Below are positions 1 through 6,936 of a DNA stretch of 23,898 nucleotides, one piece after another (position 1 is the stretch's first letter; each line of letters begins with the position of its first letter). Position numbers and translations under genes: made by a program. Below the pieces are notes generated by a model. The model worked only from the letters and a program-made list of their open reading frames with translations, was not told the DNA's origin and did no database searches. The stretch lies in contig JACRCG010000108.1 of NCBI GenBank assembly GCA_016219145.1, positions 1 through 23,898 on the forward strand, given 5' to 3'. Source of the DNA: Deltaproteobacteria bacterium. Its GTDB lineage: Bacteria > Desulfobacterota > Desulfuromonadia > Geobacterales > Pseudopelobacteraceae.

Positions 1-244
1 AGCCCTTCGACAGGGTAAGACTTCCGAGGTTCTTCCCCGGCTTGTTTCCAGCCACCACACCGCCATGAATGGTGGAGTCCGTGTCTACTATGGCTTCTGC
101 TGACTTCTGCTCCATCACGGCAACCTTTACAGCGCCGCGCCGCTCTTGCGAGATGCAAAGTGGAGCAGATCTGCCGAGTTTATCAACATATCGTGAATTG
201 ACTCGTTCAACAAATCCCAAAGTAAAATGAGGAACGCTCCCCAT
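1..244 (-). CDS. Partial unrecognised reading frame, possible reverse-transcriptase leader remnant
   Basis: An open minus-strand frame without stops runs from an ATG at 244 to the window edge, about 81 codons, so the C-terminal part is missing. The frame is also open further upstream, with a hydrophobic stretch and a TTG at 277 as an alternative start. The composition looks protein-like, with basic and polar residues. It contains QKSAEAIV followed by GNKPGKNLGSLTL. The QKSAEA(I/V)V string resembles what I remember from the leader of group II-intron reverse transcriptases, but this is recall and not a search result. The roughly 600-base intron RNA expected upstream of such a gene is absent, because the higB gene starts only 52 bases away. 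If it is an RT relative, it is therefore a fragment. It could also be an unrelated hypothetical protein or a chance frame. Confidence 0.3.
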   Translation of the reverse strand, partial: MGSVPHFTLGFVERVNSRYVDKLGRSAPLCISQERRGAVKVAVMEQKSAEAIVDTDSTIHGGVVAGNKPGKNLGSLTLSKG

Positions 245-270
245 ATATCCAAAAATCAAATAGACTGAAA

Positions 271-286
271 ATAGCAAATACGCTAT
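271..286. promoter_or_regulatory. Inverted repeat, candidate operator of the HigBA-type pair
   Basis: The arms ATAGC (271-275) and GCTAT (282-286) are perfect complements around a 6-base spacer, and they extend outward with one mismatch. The centre lies about 17 bases before the toxin ATG. Xre-type antitoxins of this class usually autoregulate by binding such dyads. The assignment to HigA is inference from position. Confidence 0.45.
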
Positions 287-295
287 ATTGAAATC

Positions 296-637
296 ATGAA
301 TTGGACAATCACCTACTACAGCGATTCAGTTCAAGAGGAAATTCTTGCGATACCCGCTGGATTTCTTGGCCGCTATCTTCGGTATACCGACAGAATGGAG
401 GTCTACGGTCCGGATCTCGGTATGCCGCATACTCGCGCAATGGGTGATGGACTTTTTGAATTGCGACTGAAAGCCGCAGAGGGAATAGCACGGGTTTTCT
501 ATTGCACAATGGTTGGCCGAAAAATAGTTATGTTGCATCAATTCACCAAGAAATCAGATAAAACACCGCCAAGAGAGCTTGAAACGGCACAACGAAGAAT
601 GAAGGAGTACAAAAATGCTCACTCACAAAGAACTTAA
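296..637 (+). CDS. higB: HigB/RelE-type toxin, phage Gp49-like family
   Basis: This 113-residue basic protein has the layout of the Gp49-like/HigB (PF05973) branch of the RelE superfamily. These toxins are ribosome-associated mRNA endonucleases. Family-like features are the run RYTDRMEVYGPDLGMPHTRAMG, the core FELRLKAAEGIARVFY (beta strands with conserved ELR and RVFY), and HQFTKKSDKTPPRELETAQRRMKEY (the usual F-x-K-K-x-x-K-x-P followed by a C-terminal helix). The toxin gene precedes the antitoxin gene and overlaps it by 23 bases, the higBA order. A small dyad at 271-286 sits just before the start and is the likely autoregulatory operator. No clear Shine-Dalgarno sequence is visible before the ATG. 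The reading frame is complete, with no sign of decay. The exact substrate cannot be told from the sequence. Confidence 0.85.
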   Translation: MNWTITYYSDSVQEEILAIPAGFLGRYLRYTDRMEVYGPDLGMPHTRAMGDGLFELRLKAAEGIARVFYCTMVGRKIVMLHQFTKKSDKTPPRELETAQRRMKEYKNAHSQRT

Positions 638-968
638 AGCCCGTGCCCTTGAAAAGGCAGATGTAAAAACAGAATATGATCGACTGGATGAAGAGTTCCG
701 ATTCCTTGACGAGTTTCTCAAAGCTCGTGCTGCCGCAGGTGTCACACAAGCTGAAATAGCAGAGCGAATCGGTACAACCCAGTCTGCTGTAGCCCGCCTC
801 GAATCAGGTCGAGGGAAACATTCTCCATCAATCGCTACATTAGAAAAATACGCTCACGCCCTCGGTTGCCGTTTGGAATTGCGATTAGTCAATGAAATGG
901 TATCCAGAAAAGTAGAAATTCAAACTACCCGTTCTGTCGGGCGCACTAAAAAGCAGTGTGCCGCTTAG
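615..968 (+). CDS. higA: HigA-type Xre-family antitoxin
   Basis: This 117-residue protein should neutralise the toxin encoded just upstream and repress the pair. It starts with a charged helical region (about residues 1-35). A helix-turn-helix of the Xre/Cro type follows at about 36-95, with AGVTQAEIAERIGTTQSAVARLESGRGKHSPSIATLEKYAHALG as an archetypal HTH_3 signature. A short basic tail ends the protein. The ATG at 615 is preceded by GGAG at 602-605, and the gene overlaps the toxin by 23 bases, which suggests translational coupling. The separate C-terminal toxin-binding domain of some HigA proteins is absent, so the N-terminal helices or tail may bind the toxin. No terminator is evident after the gene. 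Confidence 0.85.
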   Translation: MLTHKELKARALEKADVKTEYDRLDEEFRFLDEFLKARAAAGVTQAEIAERIGTTQSAVARLESGRGKHSPSIATLEKYAHALGCRLELRLVNEMVSRKVEIQTTRSVGRTKKQCAA

Positions 969-1076
969 AATCTAGCCTCCAAAAAAACACCGAGAAAGAG
1001 CAGAATTTCCAACCAGAAAGTTCGACCCGCCCAAAAACCGACGGGGTCAACTTCATGCCCGTTGACTGAGGAAAAA

Positions 1077-1415
1077 ATGAAAACGATTTATTTGATAATC
1101 GCCGTAGCTGCTATCTTCATGACCACCTCAGTATCGGCTGAGGAACGTCTCGTTGATGTTGCACCTAAATGCAAGCACGGACTACATTCACAACCAAATA
1201 AAGGGCCTTTCTCAGTTTTCCTTTTTTGCGACGATGCCCTCGGAGCAAATATCGGGATCATTTTAACTGAACGCGGCGCTGGACCTGGGAACGTACCGCT
1301 GAATGAAATGAAGGTAAGAAAGATTAAAGTCCAATCTCACTATGAGAACCAAGACGAATCAAGTCAAGATAATCGTCATCCGGTTTCCGGTAAATCAAGA
1401 TCAAATCAGGCTTGA
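1077..1415 (+). CDS. Small secreted hypothetical protein, possibly truncated at its 3' end
   Basis: I chose the ATG at 1077 because it starts a clear signal peptide (MKTIYLIIAVAAIFMTTSVSA, cleavage likely after the last A) and has TGAGGA about 5 bases upstream. An in-frame ATG at 1062 would put five polar residues in front. The mature part is about 91 residues with two cysteines (in PKCKHG and LFCDDA), compatible with a periplasmic disulphide. I do not recognise the family. The last 30 residues are very polar and are read from DNA that on the other strand encodes the C-terminus of the YafQ-type toxin (1324-1605). One explanation is that the DinJ/YafQ module landed in the 3' part of this gene and replaced its natural end. 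The alternative is a genuine antisense overlap. Confidence 0.5.
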   Translation: MKTIYLIIAVAAIFMTTSVSAEERLVDVAPKCKHGLHSQPNKGPFSVFLFCDDALGANIGIILTERGAGPGNVPLNEMKVRKIKVQSHYENQDESSQDNRHPVSGKSRSNQA

Positions 1416-1605
1416 TATGGCAGTCTCTATGATCGGCCCAATCACCAGAGAGTGAATGATCGAAGTTACGGCGGGGCAATATCTCGTCGGCGGGAAGCAG
1501 CCGCACAACATCCATCAGAGCGGCATCAAGTGTTTTTCCATGACGTCCAGATTTTTCCCGTTTGTAGTCGCGCTTGAAACGACCGACGTATCTAATCTCC
1601 CGCAG
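1324..1605 (-). CDS. yafQ: YafQ-type toxin, no canonical start codon
   Basis: The minus-strand frame gives 93 residues, matching the 92 of E. coli YafQ, a RelE-fold ribosome-dependent mRNA endonuclease. With residue 1 at the CTG at 1605, His50, His63, Asp67 and His88 fall where E. coli YafQ has His50, His63, Asp67 and His87. The family pattern DHSLSGDW-ADHRDCHIKPDLILIY-RLGSHSEI is intact. Two known positions differ: the Trp after Asp67 is Leu, and the C-terminal Phe is absent. Upstream of CTG the frame meets TAA (1606-1608), so no ATG, GTG or TTG is available at the N-terminus. The first ATG (1515) would remove the N-terminal helix. The usual antitoxin-overlapping ATG exists at 1610-1612 but in the antitoxin frame. 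The gene may use CTG or ATT, or it may be disabled. It overlaps dinJ by 14 bases. Confidence 0.65.
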   Translation of the reverse strand: MREIRYVGRFKRDYKREKSGRHGKTLDAALMDVVRLLPADEILPRRNFDHSLSGDWADHRDCHIKPDLILIYRKPDDDYLDLIRLGSHSEIGL

Positions 1606-1861
1606 TTAGCATCTCAAGGAGGTTGTCTGCGGAGCCAACTGCAACAAGATCACCACGTCGCGCGGCCCTCATTGCCTCAATGGTTTCCTCGTTGGGAACA
1701 AGCGGTGCAAACGGTAGCTGCTTTTCTTTTGCAATGCGCATCATCAGCATACGGAAAGCATCAGAGGCTGTAAGACCGATAGAAGCGAGCACTGCTTCGG
1801 CCTCAATTTTAATATCTCCGTCAATTCTTGCGCGGACAACTGAGTTATGAGTCGCTAACAT
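1592..1861 (-). CDS. dinJ: DinJ/RelB-type antitoxin
   Basis: This 89-residue ribbon-helix-helix protein matches the RelB/DinJ family. It has the N-terminal NSVVRARIDGDIKIEAEAVLASIGLTASDAFRMLMMRIAKEKQLPFAP pattern: a beta strand with VRARID, then the two helices with GLTxSDAFRMLM, which bind the operator. The C-terminal half wraps the toxin in known complexes. I chose the ATG at 1861 because GGGGA lies 7 bases upstream, while an ATG at 1894 has no such site. The partner YafQ-type toxin overlaps the 3' end. The divergent gap to dtd, 1862-1981, should hold promoters for both directions; I see only weak candidates there. The antitoxin looks fully intact even though the toxin start is doubtful. 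Confidence 0.85.
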   Translation of the reverse strand: MLATHNSVVRARIDGDIKIEAEAVLASIGLTASDAFRMLMMRIAKEKQLPFAPLVPNEETIEAMRAARRGDLVAVGSADNLLEMLTAGD

Positions 1862-1981
1862 AATATTTCCCCTTTGAGCTACATTGCAGCCCAAAGATTG
1901 AATAGGGACAAGATTATTCCTCTACGAAATCGAAAGAGGCGAGAGTCCGACTTGCGGCTGAATGGCCAGGAGAACAAATAT

Positions 1982-2419
1982 ATGAAAGCCGTTATACAAC
2001 GTGTAACTTCCGCCTCGGTAACTGTTGAAGGATCGATCGTCGGCCGGATCGGGCAGGGGATTCTGGTCCTTCTGGGAGTGGACAAGGGAGATGACGAGAC
2101 CAAGGCGGACTGGCTGGCGGAAAAGATCATCAACCTGCGCATTTTCTCCGATGAAGGGGGCAAGATGAACCGTTCCGTCATCGATATCGGCGGGAGCCTG
2201 CTGGTGGTCTCCCAGTTCACCCTGGCCGGCAACTGCTCCAAGGGGAAGCGGCCGTCATTTGATACCGCCGCGCCGGCGGAAGAAGGTAGACGGCTCTACG
2301 AATATTTCGTAGCCGCTGCCGGACGAGCCGGCCTGCCGGTTGAAACCGGTATCTTCCAAGCCGATATGCAGGTGGCGCTGGTCAACGACGGGCCGGTTAC
2401 CTTTATTCTGGAGCGATGA
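1982..2419 (+). CDS. dtd: D-aminoacyl-tRNA deacylase
   Basis: DTD removes D-amino acids, and glycine from tRNA-Ala, from mischarged tRNAs in the cytoplasm. The 145-residue length is standard. The two signature motifs that form the active site across the dimer are present: SQFTLAG at residues 77-83 and NDGPVT at 135-140, the latter in the usual bacterial (N-x-GPVT) form. The N-terminus MKAVIQRVTSASVTVEG is typical. The ATG at 1982 follows AGGAGA, and the longer upstream frame back to 1874 lacks family similarity. The gene ends 4 bases before mqnD, so dtd, mqnD and the DUF4337 gene are probably one operon. Confidence 0.96.
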   Translation: MKAVIQRVTSASVTVEGSIVGRIGQGILVLLGVDKGDDETKADWLAEKIINLRIFSDEGGKMNRSVIDIGGSLLVVSQFTLAGNCSKGKRPSFDTAAPAEEGRRLYEYFVAAAGRAGLPVETGIFQADMQVALVNDGPVTFILER

Positions 2420-2423
2420 ACTT

Positions 2424-3263
2424 ATGACTACCGTACTTACACTCGGCTTTTCACCCTGCCCCAATGACACCTTCATGTTCTATCCGCTTGTGCATGGCCT
2501 GGTGGATACAGCCGGACTTTCATATCGCGAGCGCCTGGAAGATGTGGAAACACTCAACCAGTTGGCGCTTCAAGGAGAACTGGACGTCAGCAAGGTCTCC
2601 TACCATGCCCTGGGGCATATCCGCGACAACTATGTGCTGCTCCGCTCCGGCAGCGCCCTGGGGCGCGGCTGCGGCCCGCTGCTGGTGGCGCGTGACGGGA
2701 TCAGTCCCGCTGAGCTGCGCGGCAAAACCATCGCCGTACCGGGAAGTTATACCACCGCCCTGCTGCTTTTGAGGCTTTTCGATCAGGCACTGGATAATTT
2801 CATCGTCATGCCTTTTAACGAGATTATGACAGCCGTCTCAAACGGCCGGGTTGCGGCCGGTCTGATCATTCACGAATCGCGCTTCACCTATCAGGGGCTG
2901 GGGCTGCATAAGCTGCTCGATCTGGGGGAGTGGTGGGAGAGCGAGACCGGTCTGCCGATCCCGCTGGGGGGCATTGTGGCCCGGCGTTCACTGGGTGCGG
3001 AAACGATCGCAGCTGTCGAGCGCGCCCTGCGGGCCGGGGTCGAATACGCCCGTACCCATCCGGACGAGGCGGCCGGATATATCGGCGAGCACGCCCAGGA
3101 AATCAGCCCGGAAGTATGCGCCGCCCACATCGGACTGTATGTCAACGACTTCTCGGTCGAACTGGGGTATGAAGGCGAGCAGGCCATTGATTGCCTCTTG
3201 AAACAGGCAGAATATTCTGGAATAATTCCACGCTCAACAGCGAATATTTATAACATCAGGTAG
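2424..3263 (+). CDS. mqnD: 1,4-dihydroxy-6-naphthoate synthase (futalosine menaquinone pathway)
   Basis: MqnD converts cyclic dehypoxanthine futalosine to 1,4-dihydroxy-6-naphthoate in the futalosine route to menaquinone. The 279-residue protein opens with TLGFSPCPNDTFMFYPLVHG, the hallmark of MqnD as opposed to MqnA. It keeps the periplasmic-binding-protein-like fold features of PF02621, with DVSKVSYHALGHI, LLVARDGI, GKTIAVPGSYTTALLLLRLF and GLIIHESRFTYQGLGLHKLLDLGEWWE. I chose the ATG at 2424 because the signature starts there, although the frame is open back into dtd. Only 4 bases separate it from dtd. Other mqn genes are not in the window. The finding implies menaquinone-based respiration. 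Confidence 0.95.
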   Translation: MTTVLTLGFSPCPNDTFMFYPLVHGLVDTAGLSYRERLEDVETLNQLALQGELDVSKVSYHALGHIRDNYVLLRSGSALGRGCGPLLVARDGISPAELRGKTIAVPGSYTTALLLLRLFDQALDNFIVMPFNEIMTAVSNGRVAAGLIIHESRFTYQGLGLHKLLDLGEWWESETGLPIPLGGIVARRSLGAETIAAVERALRAGVEYARTHPDEAAGYIGEHAQEISPEVCAAHIGLYVNDFSVELGYEGEQAIDCLLKQAEYSGIIPRSTANIYNIR

Positions 3264-3276
3264 GGGGGCAAGCTAC

Positions 3277-3813
3277 ATGTCAGACAAGGAGCAAAAAGAG
3301 AAATGGACCAGCTGGCTGGCGCTTTCGACCGCCATCATGGCGGTTCTGGCCGCGCTGACCACACTCTACATGGGCAAGTTTTCTTCGCGGGCCATTATGA
3401 ACCAGGGGCTGGAGAGCGATCAGTGGGCCTACTATCAGGCCAAGAGCATCAAGCAGCATACCTTCGAGATCAGCAAAAACGCCCTTGATCTGCAGTACCG
3501 TTCCCAGAAGGCTCTTGCGCCCGAGGTGGCGGCTGATTACCAGAAAACCCTTTCTAAATACGGCGAAGACATCAAGCGTTATGACACCGAAAAGAAAGAG
3601 ATCAAGGACAAGGCCGAAGGCATCGCCAAGGCCAAGCACAAGGCGCAGGATATGGGTGGAAACTTTGCCTATGCCCTGATCTTCCTGCAGATTGCCCTGA
3701 TGCTGGCCTCGATATCAAGTCTGACCAAGCGAAAGTACCTCTGGTATATAGCGCTGGTTTGCAATTTTGGCTGGCTGTTTTTCTTCCTGGATGCCTGGCT
3801 GCTGTTTTACTGA
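3277..3813 (+). CDS. DUF4337-type membrane protein
   Basis: This 178-residue protein resembles the DUF4337 family of unknown function. An N-terminal transmembrane segment lies at about residues 13-32 (WLALSTAIMAVLAALTTLYMG). A charged, probably coiled-coil region of about 95 residues follows, with the family-like DQWAYYQAKSIKQHTFEISKNAL. Two closely spaced membrane segments are at the C-terminus (ALIFLQIALMLASISSL and YIALVCNFGWLFFFLDAWLLFY). A run of G residues (3264-3269) serves as ribosome binding site. The gene starts 13 bases after mqnD. Its stop codon lies inside the 3' end of nuoN on the other strand (7-base convergent overlap), so no terminator separates the two. The function is not known. 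Confidence 0.8.
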   Translation: MSDKEQKEKWTSWLALSTAIMAVLAALTTLYMGKFSSRAIMNQGLESDQWAYYQAKSIKQHTFEISKNALDLQYRSQKALAPEVAADYQKTLSKYGEDIKRYDTEKKEIKDKAEGIAKAKHKAQDMGGNFAYALIFLQIALMLASISSLTKRKYLWYIALVCNFGWLFFFLDAWLLFY

Positions 3814-5210
3814 GCAATACTGATTCTGCTTATCAGATCAAGCAGAGGCTGGGGATAGACGCCCAGCAGAATTGTGGCGGAAGTTGGTGCGGCCAGAGCG
3901 ATAATCTCGTAGATAGTCAGCTTGCGGATTGTGTTTTCAGGCGCTTCAACAGATTTCATGTACAGCATCACCACTACCCGCAGATAGAAAAAAACAGCAA
4001 TCAGCGCCGACAGAATACCGATCAGCGCCAGCACAGTCTCTCCCCCGTGCAGTGCTGCGCGGAACACACCGAACTTGCCGATGAAGCCGGCGGTCGGGGG
4101 TATGCCGGCCAGCGAAAACATGGCCACGGCCAGAGCCGCTCCAGCCAGCGGACTACGCTCTCCCAGACCGCGACAGGCATCAAGGGTGTCACATTCACCA
4201 TCTGCTGAAAGCAGCGCCACCGCACCGAAGGCAGCCAGTCCGGCTGCCGAATATCCCGCCACATAAAAAAGTGCCGCACTTACTCCGCCAGTCGGGGCCA
4301 CCACGAGAGCCAGCGCAACATATCCCATCTGGCCGATCGATGACCAGGCCAGCATGCGCTTGATATTGGTCTGCCTCAGCGCCGCCAGATTGCCGGTCAG
4401 CATCGAGAAGAGCGCCAGACACCAGATGATATCGTGAGTCCCCCGCCAGTTGGCCAGCAGCGGCAAAAGCAGGAGCAGAGCCGCCAGAGAGGCTCCCTTG
4501 GAGGCTGTCGACAGGAGCGCACTAACCGGTGCCGGCGCCCCCTGATAGACATCCGGCGTCCAGAGGTGGGCCGGCACCAGCGAAAGTTTGAAAGCCATCC
4601 CGAGCAGGATCAGGCCGGCCCCGGCCATGAAGAGCGGCTCCGGAGGTGTCGTGCATACTGCCAGCTCAGCCAGCCTGATCGTGCCGCGCGCCGTGTAGAG
4701 CAGCGCCATGCCCATCGCCAGAATAGCCGCCGACAGTGTTCCGTTCAGCAGATACTTCAGTCCGGCTTCCCCCCCCATGACCGAATCGCGCTTGATCGCG
4801 ACCAGTATATAAAAGGCAAAGGTGAAGGCCTCCAGCCCCAGAAACAGCATCAGCAGGTTGTTGGCGGCGCTGGCGACCCCCATGCCGGTCAGGGCAAACA
4901 GGATCGTGGCCGGGTATTCCTCGCCGGTGATCCCGTTGCGCTTGTTATAGCCGGAGGCCAGCAGCAGGGCGATCAAACCGGCTGAATTGAGGAATACGAT
5001 AAAAAAGCGTGAAAATGCAGTTATTGAAAGACCTGGCATGACCGCTGTGCAGGGGCTGGCCAGGCTCCAGAGCAGCGAGAGCATCACCAGTGAGCCGGCC
5101 AGGCAGTACAGATAGCCACCCGGCCTGATTGCGCCGGCCAGAAGGCAGATCACGCTTCCGCCGGCCAGGATAATGATGGGCATCAAGGCGTATATGTCAG
5201 CAGCAGTCAT
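3807..5210 (-). CDS. nuoN: NADH-quinone oxidoreductase subunit N
   Basis: NuoN is one of three antiporter-like membrane subunits of respiratory complex I. The 467-residue, highly hydrophobic protein has about 13-14 membrane helices. Family landmarks are a conserved Glu in LFLGLEAFTFAFYILVA (helix 5), the lysine and helix-7/8 block FKLSLVPAHLWTPDVYQGAP followed by VSALLSTASKGA, the mid-protein RMLAWSSIGQMGYVALAL, and LAGIPPTAGFIGKFGVF with the channel lysine. No other nuo gene is nearby. Upstream on the same strand is a radical SAM gene whose stop overlaps the nuoN ATG by 4 bases (5207-5210). The gene is therefore translationally coupled to an unrelated operon. It may be a second copy, or the nuo operon may be split in this genome. 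Related Mrp or hydrogenase subunits are less likely given the motif set. Confidence 0.92.
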   Translation of the reverse strand: MTAADIYALMPIIILAGGSVICLLAGAIRPGGYLYCLAGSLVMLSLLWSLASPCTAVMPGLSITAFSRFFIVFLNSAGLIALLLASGYNKRNGITGEEYPATILFALTGMGVASAANNLLMLFLGLEAFTFAFYILVAIKRDSVMGGEAGLKYLLNGTLSAAILAMGMALLYTARGTIRLAELAVCTTPPEPLFMAGAGLILLGMAFKLSLVPAHLWTPDVYQGAPAPVSALLSTASKGASLAALLLLLPLLANWRGTHDIIWCLALFSMLTGNLAALRQTNIKRMLAWSSIGQMGYVALALVVAPTGGVSAALFYVAGYSAAGLAAFGAVALLSADGECDTLDACRGLGERSPLAGAALAVAMFSLAGIPPTAGFIGKFGVFRAALHGGETVLALIGILSALIAVFFYLRVVVMLYMKSVEAPENTIRKLTIYEIIALAAPTSATILLGVYPQPLLDLISRISIAQ

Positions 5211-6919
5211 TTGTCAGCTCCGGAACAGCATATTACCTTAAGACCTTTGCCGGGGCTTGAGGCATATACAAAAGTGATGATTTTCGGAACATCAAGCCAC
5301 GGTCGGACAAGATAGTCACACTTGAACGTGTAGCGAAAAGCCTTTATCCGGGACTCTGCCGGCAGGCTCAGGCTGGCCGGCAGATCGTTCAAACCCGGCC
5401 AGGCGCACTGATTCTGCCTCAGCTCCATAAAATCCGGGAGTTTGCCTTTCAACGGCATTTCAAGACGGCAGTAGTCAAAGAACAGCGCATCGTGCAGAGC
5501 ATCAAGCTCGTCCGCAGCAAGCAGCGGCCCGGCCAGGCGGGCGAAAAGATCGTAAACCTGGCGGCAGGAAAAGCCGGAGAGCGCCTCGCGACCGGCCCCG
5601 CGCGCCATCCGGTCATAGATGCCCGCCAGAGGCAGCTTCTGAAGCAGGATGCTGAAGGCGGTTGCAAAACCGCCATGTTTGCGGAACAGGTCAAGTAGGC
5701 GGGCAATGGTCTCGATGCGGCAGATGTCATCATATGAGAGCCAGGGATTGCGCAGAATCGTGTAGGGGGGCGCGTTTGAGTAGTGATAATCCTCTCGATC
5801 GGCAATCTCCCGCATGGGCGACCCCTTGAGCAGTTTGAGCGGTTCAATCTGGATCTCATGCGGCTCCAGAACGGCCAGCTGCTGCAATGAAGACAGAAAA
5901 CCGTCATAATCCTCGCCCGGCAGTCCCGCCACCAGATCGAGGTGCAACTCTACTTTTGTCTCGGCCTTGAGGCGCCGCACGGCAGTGAAAATCCGGGGCA
6001 GGTCGGCCGTGCGCCCCACTTTTTTCAGTACGCTCTCAGAAACGGACTGGATGCCGATTTCAAAGCGGAAAGTATTCTCCGGAACAAGCGCCAAAGTGCG
6101 CAGATTCTCCTCTGTCAGCAGGTCGGCGGCAATCTCAAAGTGAAAATGACTATTCTGATTATGCCGGAGAATGAACTCCCAGATTGCACCGGCTCGCCGG
6201 GCATCGAAATTGAAAGTGCGATCCACCAGCTTTATCTGCGATATATTATGACGCATCAGAAACAGCAGATCGCTTTGAATCCGCTCCATACTGAAACTTC
6301 GCACCGCCCCCTCCACGGATGAGAGGCAGAAAGCGCATGAAAACGGGCAGCCGCGGGAGGTTTCGTAGTAGATCAGCGGCTTGGTCAGGTCGACCAGTCC
6401 GGCCTGAAAAGGCGATGGAATCGTGTCCAGCGCCAGATGCCCCCGGTTGATCGGTCCTGAAACGATCTCCTCCTCGTCGCGGGAAAACATGTTGTCAATA
6501 TCAGCCAGGGCTTCCTCCTGAAGCCTGTCGCCGTCCAGCGACTCCAACAGCCTTCGAAAGGTGACTTCGCCCTCGCCCTTGATGACGAAATCGATGGCCG
6601 GGTTGCCGTGCATCAGCTCGAAAATGCCGAAAGAGACCTCCGGCCCGCCCAGGACAATCAATGTCCGGGGGGAAATTTTCTTTATATCCGAGACGATCCT
6701 GAGGGTCTGTTCGATGTTCCAGATGTAGCAGGAAAACGCCACCAGATCGGCCTCTTCTGCCATGATCAGTTTCAATATATGTTCCCGCGGTTCATTGACG
6801 GTCCATTCGCGGATTACAATCCTGGCGCTGCTGATAGCGCGGCAGCAGGCCGCCAGGCAGGGGAGTGCCAGCGAGGCATGTGAATATCTGGAATGCAGGG
6901 TTGTGAGGAGAATTTTCAT
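5207..6919 (-). CDS. B12-binding domain / radical SAM protein, DUF4080 type
   Basis: This 570-residue protein has an N-terminal cobalamin-binding-like Rossmann domain (about 1-140: ILLTTLHSRYSHASLAL, ADLVAFSCYIWN, IVLGGPEVSFG). A radical SAM core follows, with the CxxxCxxC cluster motif at Cys191, Cys195 and Cys198 (RGCPFSCAFC). The C-terminal part after about residue 370 matches the DUF4080 extension. The DxHxxG motif of base-off B12 binders is not evident, as in many relatives. The substrate is unknown. I chose the ATG at 6919 because conserved sequence starts there; a TTG at 6940 would overlap the capA stop by 3 bases. The gene lies between capA and nuoN and overlaps nuoN by 4 bases, so all three are likely cotranscribed. 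Confidence 0.85.
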   Translation of the reverse strand: MKILLTTLHSRYSHASLALPCLAACCRAISSARIVIREWTVNEPREHILKLIMAEEADLVAFSCYIWNIEQTLRIVSDIKKISPRTLIVLGGPEVSFGIFELMHGNPAIDFVIKGEGEVTFRRLLESLDGDRLQEEALADIDNMFSRDEEEIVSGPINRGHLALDTIPSPFQAGLVDLTKPLIYYETSRGCPFSCAFCLSSVEGAVRSFSMERIQSDLLFLMRHNISQIKLVDRTFNFDARRAGAIWEFILRHNQNSHFHFEIAADLLTEENLRTLALVPENTFRFEIGIQSVSESVLKKVGRTADLPRIFTAVRRLKAETKVELHLDLVAGLPGEDYDGFLSSLQQLAVLEPHEIQIEPLKLLKGSPMREIADREDYHYSNAPPYTILRNPWLSYDDICRIETIARLLDLFRKHGGFATAFSILLQKLPLAGIYDRMARGAGREALSGFSCRQVYDLFARLAGPLLAADELDALHDALFFDYCRLEMPLKGKLPDFMELRQNQCAWPGLNDLPASLSLPAESRIKAFRYTFKCDYLVRPWLDVPKIITFVYASSPGKGLKVICCSGADK

Positions 6920-6936
6920 AAGATCAGTTTCTGACG

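Noticed and set aside
1020..1054. Possible terminator after higA
   Set aside because: The GACCC and GGGTC pairing is interrupted and has no T run, so it is not convincing.
4434..4985. 183-codon plus-strand frame
   Set aside because: It lies wholly within nuoN on the other strand; its Q/R-rich composition is the shadow of a hydrophobic membrane protein gene.
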